From: Calendula officinalis
Taxonomy: Eukaryota; Streptophyta; Magnoliopsida; Asterales; Asteraceae
DNA length: 64,000 bases
Direction of reading: 5' to 3'
Assembly: GCA_963853835.1 (NCBI GenBank)
Contig: OY970823.1
Location: forward strand, 3,800,001 to 3,864,000
The notes beneath the pieces were generated by a model that worked only from the letters and a program-made list of their open reading frames with translations, had not been told where the DNA came from and made no database searches. The position numbers were made by a program, and so were the translations under genes. How positions within the stretch are numbered: position 1 is the stretch's first letter; each line of letters starts with the position of its first letter. Shown in pieces: positions 11,465 to 21,350 of this stretch.

Positions 11465-14074
11465 CTACAAATCAAACCCAGTTTAATTAGTAATCATCAA
11501 TAAACATTCTCTAAAATATATTATAAACCCATAATTAATATTTTAGGCCTAGGATCCATATATCACATTCTCGCCGCAAGGTTTGGGCACTTCCCGACGA
11601 GACATGTTGTTTCTGGTAGGTAACATCCTTACCTATCATATCAAGACTTGACACGATTCCTAGGGGTCGTAGAATCTTTTTATAATTTATTAAAAGCTTG
11701 TACAATCTAATTGTACATTTCTAAGTTATAAATAAAATCTAATATGTTTATTCTACTCAAGTACTTTTTGGGCCGGGACTCCCGATTATCACCAAAATAG
11801 ATCAGACCATCTAAGACAGTACGATGCTCTGCGCCGGGACTCCCGATTATCATAGAACCTTACGCACCCTGACACTCGCAATGATTTGAATCCATATCTA
11901 AGGTTCTTTATCCTTACAATATGAATATCGTTGAACAAGTGAGGTGTTCCATTAGGTGGATAGTACTTAGATCTAAGATTTTCTTAGGTTTGTTTAAGTC
12001 TTAAAACTAAACTTAAACCTTTATTCCAATCTTAATCCTTTTTTAAAATGTGTGACTTGTGAATTTAGGAATTTTACAAGACACCTTTTTAAAACTTAAG
12101 AACTATTCTTTAAAAACTTATAGTTTCAAGAATTTGCACGATCTTATGTGTATACCTAAAACGAGGTGTACAAAACTTTTTACTAGGTTTTGTGAGAAAC
12201 CTTATTTATAATAAAACTTACTTGTTTTATCTTTCTTGAAAAACTTTTGAAAAGCTTTTAAAAAACTTATGTTAAACTTTTAATTCTATTATGATTCATA
12301 AACTTGAATCATAGATCTAGTTTAACACACCTAGTTTTCCACTTGTTTAATAATGAAATTAAACATTCGTTTTGACTTACTAGATTAGACCAAAACTTAT
12401 GTCTTAACGACACACTTATAAACTTTGTGATTTTCTTGCGTAGCTCCCACTAGCTCCAACAACCATGATGGAACTTAAGCAAACACAATCACCGATCTAT
12501 ACTTGGTGAAACTAATAGACTTATTATATAAATACTATATATAATAATACTTAGTTTGTTTAAACCTTTCTTACATTTAACTTGATCTAGTTAAATATAG
12601 GTTATAAAGTTTTCTTGTTATTTATTACTTGATCATTAATCTAGTATATTACATAACTTGTAAAATACTTATATTATACTTGTATAATTATCTAGTTATA
12701 ACAACTTATAACTTTATACACCTTATAATATATATATAACTTTGTATATTTTTAGTTAATTATATAATTTCAACTTGTACAATTTCTAGTTATAATGAAA
12801 TCATAACTTTGTACCTTCTAGTTTTAATTATATAATAACTTTATACAGTAACTAGTTATGTTATTATCCTTTAAGATCAAAATAACATTATCTTTTTTAT
12901 TGTTCCATTTTATCTTGTATTTAATATATATTCGTATATATATATATTTTTATAATAAACTTGTAACATTCTAATAAGAATATTATATCTAATTTATACG
13001 TATGCATATTAACTTAATCTAATTAAAATACGTATAAACTTATTATATCTAATAAAATTCATTTTTCATTTTAAATTTAAAATTTCGAAATACATATATA
13101 TAAATAAATAAATACATTTTGTTAATTTTAGAACTTAAAAAATTAACACTTCCTTTAATCTTTATTAATTAGTTAAACTCTAATCTTGTTCTTGATCAAT
13201 CAAAACTAGGGTTTTGACTTTCTTGATCAAAGACATTATTTTATTAAAAGATTAATTTTAATCAATCCTATCTAAACAATAAACTTTGTTTGAATTCTAA
13301 GATAGATTATAACCTTAATAAATTTATTTAAACCTTTTTTAATTTAAACCTTAACTGACAATAAAACTTTGTCTAAATTTCTAGGTTTAAAGAACTAGTT
13401 TTAATAAATCTACTAAAATAATAATTAAACCTTATTAAACATAAACTTGTTTAATTATCTAGGTTTTAGATTATTATCCTAATTAATTCTTTTAAACTTA
13501 ATAAAACTAAACTAGTTTAATTTTCTTGATTCTAGATTACATCTAGGGTTTTGAAAAATGCCTTAAGCCTAGGAAACTTTTCCACCAATTAAACTAGGCT
13601 AGTTTAGCAAACTTGGTGTCCAAGCATCCTCCTTGATTTCGAAATCTTTGAGAGAAAAGGGAAGGGATCCTTTTTGACCAATTAAACCAAAACTTGGTTT
13701 AACATACTTGGTCCTAGATTTGGAAGATCAACTAATAAGGAAATAATCCTCTTGATCAAAAACTTTGATGTTCTTGATCCTAGGGTTCTTCCAATTTTCG
13801 AAAAATCTAGGGTTAGGAAAAAGAAGCTTTTTGATCAATTAAATTAAACTAGTTTAATGTTCTTGATCCTAGGGTTCTTATACTATTTTCGAAAATTCTA
13901 GGGTATTAGAAACCTTTTGACCAATTAAACTAAACTAGTTTAATATTCTTGGTCTAGGGTTCTTACCCTTTTTCGAAAACTAAGAACAAGAAGAAGAAAA
14001 ATTGGAACAAAAAAAACTTGTAATTAAAGTAAACGAACAAACTTTATTAATCTAGTTTAGATTTCTAAACCAAC
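11465..14074 (-). other. Leader of TR-GAG between primer site and gag
   Basis: This is 2.6 kb of AT-rich DNA without a credible gene. The phrase GCCGGGACTCCCGATTATCA occurs twice (about 11771 and 11831). At 13580-13990, just inside the primer site, units with the palindrome TAAACTAGTTTA recur. Confidence 0.6.
13580..13990. repeat. Tandem units with TAAACTAGTTTA palindromes
   Basis: Four units of about 80-155 bp each contain a form of CCAATTAAACTA...CTAGTTTAA, followed by TTCTTGGTCTAGGGTTCTT. They start near 13582, 13675, 13832 and 13918. The last two are the closest in sequence. Confidence 0.6.
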
Positions 14075-14086
14075 GCTCTGATACCA
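14075..14086 (-). other. Primer binding site of TR-GAG
   Basis: On the minus strand this is TGGTATCAGAGC, matching the 3' end of initiator tRNA-Met, one base inside the LTR. Confidence 0.85.
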
Positions 14087-14087
14087 C

Positions 14088-15241
14088 TGTAGGGTTTCAT
14101 ATGCATCTAGCAACTGATCGACCCATAGGACCGACCTCCTAGTATACTTGGTTCTAACCATGCTGACCAAGAACATGAACTTGTCCTTGACCGGTTAAAA
14201 CCAACTAGCTGATTTAATCCCTAAAGCGGAAGTGGGATTAAACCTAATTCTTAAACCCTAAAGGAATGGGATGTTGGAAATCTAGATTATATTAACAAGA
14301 AAGAAACTTTGTACGAAAAACTCGAACACACACACACATACTTGTGTGTGTTCGTCGAATACTCACCAAGAACCCTAGGGTTCTTGGTGTTCTCGTTCGA
14401 TCGAACAAGAGGAGAGGAAGAAAGGGTGTTCCATGAAACATACCTTAGGTTAATGCTTAAGATAGAACCACTGATGATGAACACGATGAGCGATATTCTA
14501 GTTGATCACTTGCAACGATCTTGTTCTTCAATACTTGAAGAGCACGAAGAAAGAACGAAGAACACGAAGAACACAAACTTGTGCTCTTGTGTTTGAGGCT
14601 TCGGCCGAATGAGAGGAGGGAGATGGGTGAATTTCGTGTAAAGAGGCAAGGAATCAACATCTAGGTTTAAGCCATAAGCCTTCTATTTATAATAGAAGAT
14701 CTTACACTTAAAACCCTTCTAGTTTAATTAAGATTAACTTCTTAATTAAACTTCCTTTTTACACATCCATCCCTTATAGTTTAACTAGTTTATTATTGTT
14801 GCACTTAACTATTAAATGTCTAGTATTAATACACTAATAATTCGGTACCCATATACACGAATTATATACTTTTATTTATACTTTTAATAATTAATTATAT
14901 AATAACCTTTATATAATTTATACAACAATATTATCCAATTACTATATGATTTAATGGCTTTAAATCATATCATGGATAATCTATAATTAACACATTGTAT
15001 ATTTACTCAACTAGTAAATGTACAAGTACTTGTATTAATTAGTTAGTTAAACTAATCTAGTAATAAGTTAAACTTAACTTAATACTTAACTGATTCATAA
15101 TGACTATTATGAATCATTCCTCTTCGTAGTATCATTGCATATCTTGCTCGTATTATATGCACTCACCGGTGTGACCCTTAAGTGTTTCATAGGCATGGAT
15201 GTATCATCATAGGTTGACTAACTGTGCACATAAATCCTTCA
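14088..15241 (-). repeat. 5' LTR of TR-GAG
   Basis: This is the partner of 6877-8034, next to the primer site and followed by the target duplication GAAAT (15242-15246). The 26-bp palindrome recurs at 14364-14389. Confidence 0.88.
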
Positions 15242-16669
15242 GAAATTTGGCAGTTTTAGAGCAACTCTTCTGAAGTTCTCTCATTCGTAATCTAAACATT
15301 TGAGCAATTTCATCCAGGGAGAACCGTCGAGATGCCTCAAGATTCCACTTAGCATCGTGGGAAACATGAGTTTGAGGAGGAGGAGGAGGGGTGGCCAACC
15401 CGCTTTCAATGGTATCCAACCTTGCAATCACCCTGTCTAGTTTGGATTCAAAATGAGTAATTATTTAAAGATCAGGTTGAGTTGTTGCTGGGGTTGGAAC
15501 AGGAATTGAGGTGGTGACAGTAGCCTATGCCATTTTTGTTTCGGGAAGGGAGATGATGATGGGGGTGGACGTGATGGTTGTGAACCCTGGGGTTGTCATG
15601 GCGGAAGAGGTGATGATTGGTGGTAGTGTTACGATTATGGGTGAGGATGTGGTGGCTATGATATTTAGTGATGTAGGTCATTGATTGATGATCGGTGACG
15701 GCGATGAAATGATTGGTGATGTGACCACAATTATTTCTGGAGATGAGGTGGGAGATAATGTGGTACTTGTTGGTTGGGATGATTCTGGACGGAATGGTGA
15801 ATCCAGAAGAAAGTCAGAATCATGTTGGTAGGTTGTTTTTGGAGGTGATTCTGGACGATCTGATTCTGTGTCAGAGTCATGGAGACTCATGGTGGCTGGA
15901 GAGGAGGTGGTTGTGGTGATCGGGATGGAATGAGATATGGTAGATGTAGTTGCAACAGCCCAACTTCTTGACGATTCCCCATGAAAGAATCGAATTTTCT
16001 TTGTATGTTGAGATCTAACCACCAGCGGTTGAGAAACTCTAGGTTGGGAGACCTGAGGTTGAGAAGCCAGGGGTTGTCAAATTGGATGTTATGGAGCAGG
16101 TTGTTGTTGAGGATGTGGTTGATGAGCCAGGTGGTTGTTGAATAGGTAATTGTTGAGCAGGTGGTTGTTGAGCTGGTAATTGTTGATCAGGTGGTTGTTG
16201 AGCTAGTAATTGTTGAGCATGTGGTTGTTGAGCTTGATCCTCAGGTCTATATTCAGGATGATGTTCGTCCCTATATGCTCGAATAAAGTCCTCACTAATA
16301 TCAGCCAACTTGAACAGTTCAATGGGTACCCGCCCTGGTGGAACATTTGAACCTGAATCACCTTGAAGATATACAACTGGTGTAGGGACAACTTTGAGAG
16401 CTACATCCCGTCTTGGAATTTCTTGATGTCTGGCCATGAAGTAGTGGATAAGGATCTGCCAGAATCTAGGGTACACCAGATAATTAGGTTTGTTGGTTAC
16501 AACATTTGTAAATTTTGTCCATAAATAAAGATGTGTAGTCATAGTGACGGTTGTAGCACAAGACATGATATGCATGGTAAACATTTCGGGAGGCCCTGTC
16601 GTGTCCAGAATGCTTGCCCGTCAAGCATTTGTTAAAGATTGAGAATAAAAAAGACCAGCTTTTGGACAT
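15242..16669 (-). pseudogene. Middle of the element E 3' ORF (decayed)
   Basis: Minus-strand pieces in several phases form the middle of the E protein. Residues SFLFSIFNKCLTGKHSGHD at about 16660-16600 are the conserved core of the family. A segment QLLAQQPPDQQLPAQQPPA (about 16080-16240) comes from a 30-base coding minisatellite. A Ser/Pro/Thr-rich stretch (about 16020-15500) and the piece with LDTIESGLATPPPPPQT (15431) follow. Several frameshifts are needed to join them. The frame continues at 6876 after the TR-GAG insertion. The function is unknown. Confidence 0.5.
16080..16240 (-). repeat. 30-bp coding minisatellite (QQPPxQQLP repeats)
   Basis: The plus strand reads GGTGGTTGTTGAGC..GTAATTGTTGA repeatedly with period 30, in about four to five copies. 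It encodes alternating QQPP and QQLP blocks in the E protein. Confidence 0.7.
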
Positions 16670-17282
16670 TGTTAGGGTAGAAAACCCGGTCAAACCTATT
16701 ACTTTGTAAATCTGATGAACAAAGGAATATATAAGTTTAACTTATATAAATAATCTTAGTGAAACTCGTCTCATACCGAGTTGGTCGGTATCTGGTCATA
16801 CTGAGTTGGTCAGTATGAGGTGATACCGAGTTCACGGACCGAGCTCCACATACCGAGTTAGTCGGTATAGCTCAGTCTCATACCGAGTTAGTCGGTATAG
16901 CTCAGTCATACTGAGTACACGGACTGACCAGTCCGTGAATGGTGCATTCCTTATTTGAGTAATGAATCAAATCCCTTTAACCAAGGGATGCACTTATTAG
17001 AATTGGGAGTTACATATAGAATAGGGTTAATTGTAAAACCTCTATACATTATAAATAGAGGTTTAGTCTTTAGTTGTTAAGCATCCTTTTGGATCCCGGT
17101 TGATCACTTGTGTGGATCACCGGTAACCCAATTCTAAATGTAACACTTTGTGGAGTGTTCTTTGTTATTCCGCAACCAAGAACACATTTTATACGTTTGT
17201 GCTTAATAAGAATAATCGTATGACGTATATGATCTTGTCTTTACCGATTTTATTAACAATATATGGGTGGTTGGGTCCTACA
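16670..17282 (+). repeat. 5' LTR of element F
   Basis: The LTR runs from TGTTAGGGTAG to CCTACA. The region 16773-16920 holds four ATACCGAG and two ATACTGAG words, mostly paired with TCGGTAT or TCAGTAT as dyads. A TATA element ATTATAAATAGAG lies at 17048-17060. Confidence 0.8.
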
Positions 17283-17284
17283 AT

Positions 17285-17296
17285 TGGTATCAGAGC
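17285..17296 (+). other. Primer binding site of element F
   Basis: TGGTATCAGAGC lies two bases after the LTR end, a match to initiator tRNA-Met. Confidence 0.85.
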
Positions 17297-17399
17297 GGTT
17301 CAAAGTTATCTACAACTTTGATGATCATATAACCCTATATATTGTTGAAGATCAAGTCTTTTCATAAAGAAGAACAATGCAGAATTTTCGTCATATTCT

Positions 17400-18140
17400 G
17401 CGCACGGGTAGAAGAAATGCCGGATCTCCTTCGTTAATGGTCGAATCTGTGTGAAATTTGAACAGGAGGTTCTCAACACACAGAAACACAGTCTGACCGT
17501 TCAGAATTGCAATTCGAGTTTCTGGTAGAGAGATATGTATGGCGCAAAACGTCAGATTCTATGCTTTTTATTCCTTACTTTTTGGGCAGCCATGGTTGAA
17601 AAATCAAATCTCTTTCTTCAAACTTCTAATAAGCGTGAAATTTGGACAGAAGGTTCACCATAATGTGTTTAACGTTTTCACCATTCAGATCTTCAAAAGG
17701 AATCGTTTATTGAGAGATATATATTTTTGAAGATTATTGACGAATATTTATGGTATGTTTTTAATTCTGCGCAACTCTGGTAAAACGGCTATTGTATCTT
17801 TTGTAACCTTTGGATTTTCATAAATTGTGGATATTATATCCATAACACATTCATGTACTCGGTATCAAAATTTCAGACTGATCATAATCGTATACTGAGA
17901 GATACATATTTTCAAAGTTGATGATTTTCTGATACTGACTGTCTCATACCGAGTGGTCAGTATGAGACTGCTGTGATCGTTTCAACCGATGGATCACTAT
18001 GATTTTTGGATATGATGTTGAAGACAGGTATATGTATATTGTGTTAAAAATTCATAATGATCAGAAGATTCTACATGGAGATATGATTTTTTGAAGTTGC
18101 TGCAAAATTAGAGAAATGAAATTCTGCATGCTGAATTATA
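17400..18140 (+). repeat. Diverged repeat units in the leader of element F
   Basis: Four or five loosely repeated units each contain a TGAAATTTG/CATTCAG..TC phrase followed by GAGAGATATATTTTTGAAG or a variant. They lie near 17450-17540, 17635-17735, 17870-17925 and 18040-18100. There is no coding potential. Confidence 0.45.
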
Positions 18141-18169
18141 CAAGTGAGTATGTTTCACATATTTTTCTC

Positions 18170-18540
18170 CTTTTAGTCATAAGAAATCATCTTAAACTGA
18201 GGAAATCTATAAGTTGATTGATTCCTTAGTGATGCTTCAAGTCAAAGATAAAATATACCGAACAGTTTAAGGAGATGACTCTGATTCAGGGGGAGAAAAC
18301 ACAATGTGATATATGTTTTCTTTATATGAAGCTAAAGTTCTTTTAAGCTAAGATGTTCATGCTAAGTTATTCAAGGGGGTACATGTCACACATTATTTTA
18401 CAATCATTTGAATCATTTCAAACTGAGGAAATCTACTAATTGAATGATTCCTTAGTGATGTTTCATTACAATTCAAATCTACCGGACAGTTTGAGAAAGG
18501 AGTCAATGATTGTGGGGGAGAAAAGTTAGTGTGATATATA
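18170..18540 (+). repeat. Two copies of a block containing a purine tract
   Basis: The block from AAACTGAGGAAATCTA to GGGGGAGAAAA occurs at about 18192-18300 and 18419-18515. Each copy ends in a purine tract (CAGGGGGAGAAAAC, GTGGGGGAGAAAAG) resembling the true tract at 18653-18665. Confidence 0.65.
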
Positions 18541-18665
18541 GTTTCTTGAAGTACTCGGTGAATAAAGAATATGAAAAGATCTCAAAAAGAAGACCATACA
18601 AGACAAGATCGTTATTATTTATTAGGTTAAACATATTCATTTGTTATCATCAGATAGGGGGAGAT

Positions 18666-18763
18666 TGTTAGGGTAGAAAACCCGGTCAAACCTATTACTT
18701 TGTGAATCTGATGAACAAAGGAATATATAAGTTTAACTTATATAAATAATCTTAGTGAAACTC
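18666..18763 (+). repeat. Truncated 3' LTR of element F
   Basis: The first 98 bases match the 5' LTR with one difference seen, then the sequence switches to element E coding DNA at 18764. About 515 bp of LTR and a little flanking DNA appear to be deleted. Confidence 0.75.
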
Positions 18764-19180
18764 ACCCTCATAGCCGAGGTGAGCAATTTCACTGATCATC
18801 GTGGATGTGGCAATTTTCTATACATGTTGTGGTAGGGGTGGTCGGTCTTCACCACGTGCTAGTCTAATTATGTCGAACAGTTCGTCCTTAGTGAAGGAGA
18901 CATGAGTAGTGTTGATGACAACTTCAAATTGATTTGGGCAGATTTGCGTGTTTAATGTCAATGTGTTCCAAAATTGATGAACGTATATCATTGGGACCTC
19001 CGGACGAGCACTTATAAGATAGAAAAGTGGATGACGTTGAAGAATATGTGCCAGAACTAGATATTTTTCACTGAAAGTTGATTCCTGTTGAGGATCCCAA
19101 AAATAGTTACTCTTTTTATGTGCTTTCCTTTCTGCAGGTATAACGAGAACATTTTCTGAAATAATTGCTTGTTCTGCCAT
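18764..19180 (-). pseudogene. N-terminal part of the element E 3' ORF
   Basis: The frame starts at the ATG at 19180 (MAEQAIISENVLVIPAERKA) and runs to a TAG at 18818, then stays readable in phase to the element F junction. The pattern RPEVPMIYVHQFWNTL...FTKDELFDIIRLAR is typical of proteins encoded near pol in plant Copia elements. After the F insertion the frame resumes at 16669 with about 15 residues missing. The role is unknown. Confidence 0.55.
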
Positions 19181-20046
19181 CTGTAAAATACACAATAAAA
19201 ACAATTGTGCACAGAAAGCAACCAAAATTAGCAGACAGTAGCAGTTGATTGAAAAATGAATGATATATATGCAGAAAGAGATTTGAAAATTTAATTTTAT
19301 ATTTAATAATAACAAAATTTGAAATTTTGGTATTGTATATATAACAGAAAAAGTTAATTTTGAAAACTTGTTGGACCCGTGAAAGGAATATGGCCCGAGA
19401 AAAGATTGCGGGTCGAGAACCAAATACTGTTGAGTTCGGTTTACAAATCAAGAACTGAATACGAGCCGGAAAATGATTAAACTAATACATGATTAAACTA
19501 ATACATATATCCTCCAATACACTTTCTTGTTATGGAAATAATGTTTGTTTACCCATTTGACCCAAATAAAAGAGTAGATATTTGTATTGTTCTTTGGATA
19601 CCATGACTTAAGCTAAACTGTTTCACATCAGTATCATATCAGCATTTCACATTTCACATTCAAAACACTAAATACTTCTTCGTTCACTACTAAAATATAT
19701 CTCACACATAAAATACTTAAAAAAAACACCCTAAAAGACTTCCCATCTCACGCCAATCGAGCCGCACACCCCATGGTGGAGGTGAGATGAGGCATGGCCA
19801 CATCAGATGAAATTGAGCGGCGTGCCATGATAATTGATACCCCTTCTCTTATAATGAATATAGTTTTTTTAGTGGCACATAATCTACTCATTTGCCCGTA
19901 GCGAGACTTGAACTCATTACCTATAGGTCATGTGCAACACCTTATCATTCACACTAATACTAGTAGGCTATAAAGCCTTGGGTAATAAGTGCATAGACAT
20001 TCCTAATATCCGATTAATAATAACATCCGCCAACCATACAAAAGAA
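19181..20046. other. Region between element E and the Helitron
   Basis: The right boundary of E is unclear. A short direct repeat ATGATTAAACTAATACAT occurs twice around 19475-19510. The part at 19740-19840, with GCCGCACACCCCATGGTGGAGG, looks like a decayed DNA transposon end but I cannot name it. A tRNA-like B-box (GTTCAAGTC on the minus strand) lies near 19908. No gene is seen. Confidence 0.4.
19870..20030 (-). repeat. Possible tRNA-derived SINE fragment
   Basis: On the minus strand, TATAGCCTACTAGTATTAGTG (A-box region) and GAGTTCAAGTCTCGC (B-box region) are spaced as in a tRNA-derived SINE head. The copy is diverged and its ends are not defined. Confidence 0.35.
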
Positions 20047-20083
20047 CTAGTAGGGTACCCGCGCAATGCGGGGCGGGTACCCT
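20047..20083 (-). repeat. Helitron 3' terminus: CTAG end and hairpin
   Basis: The plus-strand arms GGGTACCCGC (20053-20062) and GCGGGTACCC (20073-20082) are perfect inverted repeats with a 10-base loop. Three bases from the hairpin lies CTAG (20047-20050), the canonical 3' end, and the next base on the minus strand is T. Confidence 0.88.
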
Positions 20084-20344
20084 GCGAACTATATTTCCAG
20101 GTGATCAAATGTTGTTTGGTTCCATTTTTTTGTAACGATTATAGTACAAAAGCATGATAATTGTGTATAAACTAGAGATATAAATCAAGAATGATGATCG
20201 GCGTGTAAATGTTGTTCAGTTACATTCTTTGATATATAATAACACAAATGATGCATCTCCAATGTTACTACTATATAATGCGTCTTACTCATCATGTAAA
20301 ACCTCTCGATACACCACGTTTGGTGTGTAAACTCCATCAAGATT

Positions 20345-21349
20345 AAAGTTTTTTTGATGGAGCTACTAATACTTTTGTTGTGTGACGTGAAATTCCTCTT
20401 GACAGGGCAACATAAACTTGCCGATGAGAGACCACCGATTGCGGAAGATAATCGCCCACGTTTGGAATTGTCTGCCCTTGGGCTTTGTTGATTGTCATCG
20501 CAAAGCTTAGCCTAATCGGAAACTGTTTTCATTTGAACTTAAAAGGAAACATGTCGACTTCAGAAGGAGATAGAGATATTTTTGGCAAGAAAACCCTTTT
20601 TCCAGCATGCTGGCCAACGGCTATTTCCATATCAATTAGGTTTGGCTCAAACTTTTTGCATATAAGTCTCGTGCCATTACATAATCCATGGGTGGGATCG
20701 AGATTTCGTAAAATTATTATCGGGCACCCAATTTTGAGACGGAGAACATGAGGTGGCAAACCACTGACACTAAGTGAGTTTAAGAATTCCATAGGATAGA
20801 ATTCGTTTCTGTCAACTTCTGCTTCGTCAAAACTGTAATATGTTTTATCGACTCCACAAAATCTACCTATCAACTTCTCGTTAAGCTCATCAACATGGTC
20901 ATTTTTTGTTGACAAGATTGCCCGAGAAATGATATAATCTGCTGAATTTCCGTTGACATGCATACAAGGAAATATCGCATTAATCAAGTATTCCTAGGAC
21001 CCATCCGTATTCATGTATGGAATTGTCATGTAATCTGGGATGCGCATATAATTTTCATCAATAACTTCTTCATCTCCATCCCCACTTGTAAAAGAAAATT
21101 GGAAAACTATGGATCTGTTCGCGCTCTCATATTCAGAGTCAGCATAATCTTTTTAATCACGGACCATAGCGGTGACATTCTTAGACTGGAGTCTACAATT
21201 TGAGCTCGTGTTCCACGTATAATTATCGGAAAAACCTGTCTAAACTCACCACCTAACACCATCACTCGTAAAAGAAAATAGAAAATTGGAAAACTATGGA
21301 TCTGTTCGCGCTCTCATATTCAGAGTCAACATAATCTTTTTAATCACGG
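20345..21349 (-). pseudogene. Helitron helicase, C-terminal half
   Basis: This is a PIF1-like helicase of the Helitron Rep-Hel protein. Minus-strand blocks in order are GGEFRQVFPIIIRGTRAQIV (about 21240-21180), MSPLWS...LTLNMRA (about 21170-21120), then the frame 20987 to 20529 with GLPPHVLRLKIGCPIIILRN and GLCNGTRL. After a shift it continues with SFAMTINKAQGQT and YVALSRG down to about 20345. The helicase unwinds DNA during rolling-circle transposition. Part of the gene is duplicated in tandem here, and the gene is cut by the Athila insertion at 21350. Stops and shifts make it non-functional. Confidence 0.8.
21085..21349 (-). repeat. Tandem duplication inside the helicase gene
   Basis: The stretch beginning GTAAAAGAAAA and ending TTTTTAATCACGG occurs at about 21088-21164 and again at about 21268-21349, nearly identical. 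The Athila element sits at the end of the second copy. Confidence 0.8.
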
Positions 21350-21350
21350 T

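Larger units (their letters stand above)
6877..15241 (-). mobile_element. TR-GAG: non-autonomous Copia element with gag only, nested in E
   Basis: Two long direct repeats (6877-8034 and 14088-15241) flank 6 kb of internal DNA, with a 5-bp target duplication GAAAT at 6872-6876 and 15242-15246. A primer site (14075-14086) and a purine tract (8035-8046) both point to the minus strand. The only protein is a Copia-type Gag (11464 to 10455). No protease, integrase, RT or RNase H motif was found in any frame of the internal region. This is the structure called TR-GAG. Mobility would depend on an autonomous relative. The LTRs differ at roughly 3-4 % of sites by eye, so this copy is older than elements 2 and 3. 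Confidence 0.88.
16670..18763 (+). mobile_element. Element F: small non-coding LTR element nested in E
   Basis: F is plus-oriented. Its order is a 613-bp 5' LTR (16670-17282), primer site (17285-17296), 1.37 kb of internal DNA without any credible ORF, purine tract (about 18653-18665) and a 3' LTR cut off after about 98 bases. The protein frame of E is interrupted here. The purine-tract context, the TATA context and the palindromic U3 repeats match element 3, so F is probably moved by enzymes of that family. The missing end of the 3' LTR means no target duplication can be shown. The left flank is GACAT. Confidence 0.75.
3618..19500 (-). mobile_element. Element E: old minus-strand retroelement, split by two insertions
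   Basis: E is the host of the nested insertions. With 6877-15241 (plus one target copy) and 16670-18763 removed, a degenerate protein frame runs from the ATG at 19180 leftward to about 5110. A non-coding block (5108 to 3618) homologous to 46535-47940 follows. The left flank of the TR-GAG element (frame at 6765-6965) and its right flank (15207-15431) join into one protein across the target site, which proves continuity. No primer site or gag-pol is seen upstream of 19180, so the 5' part is missing. The right end at about 19500 is approximate. Confidence 0.6.
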
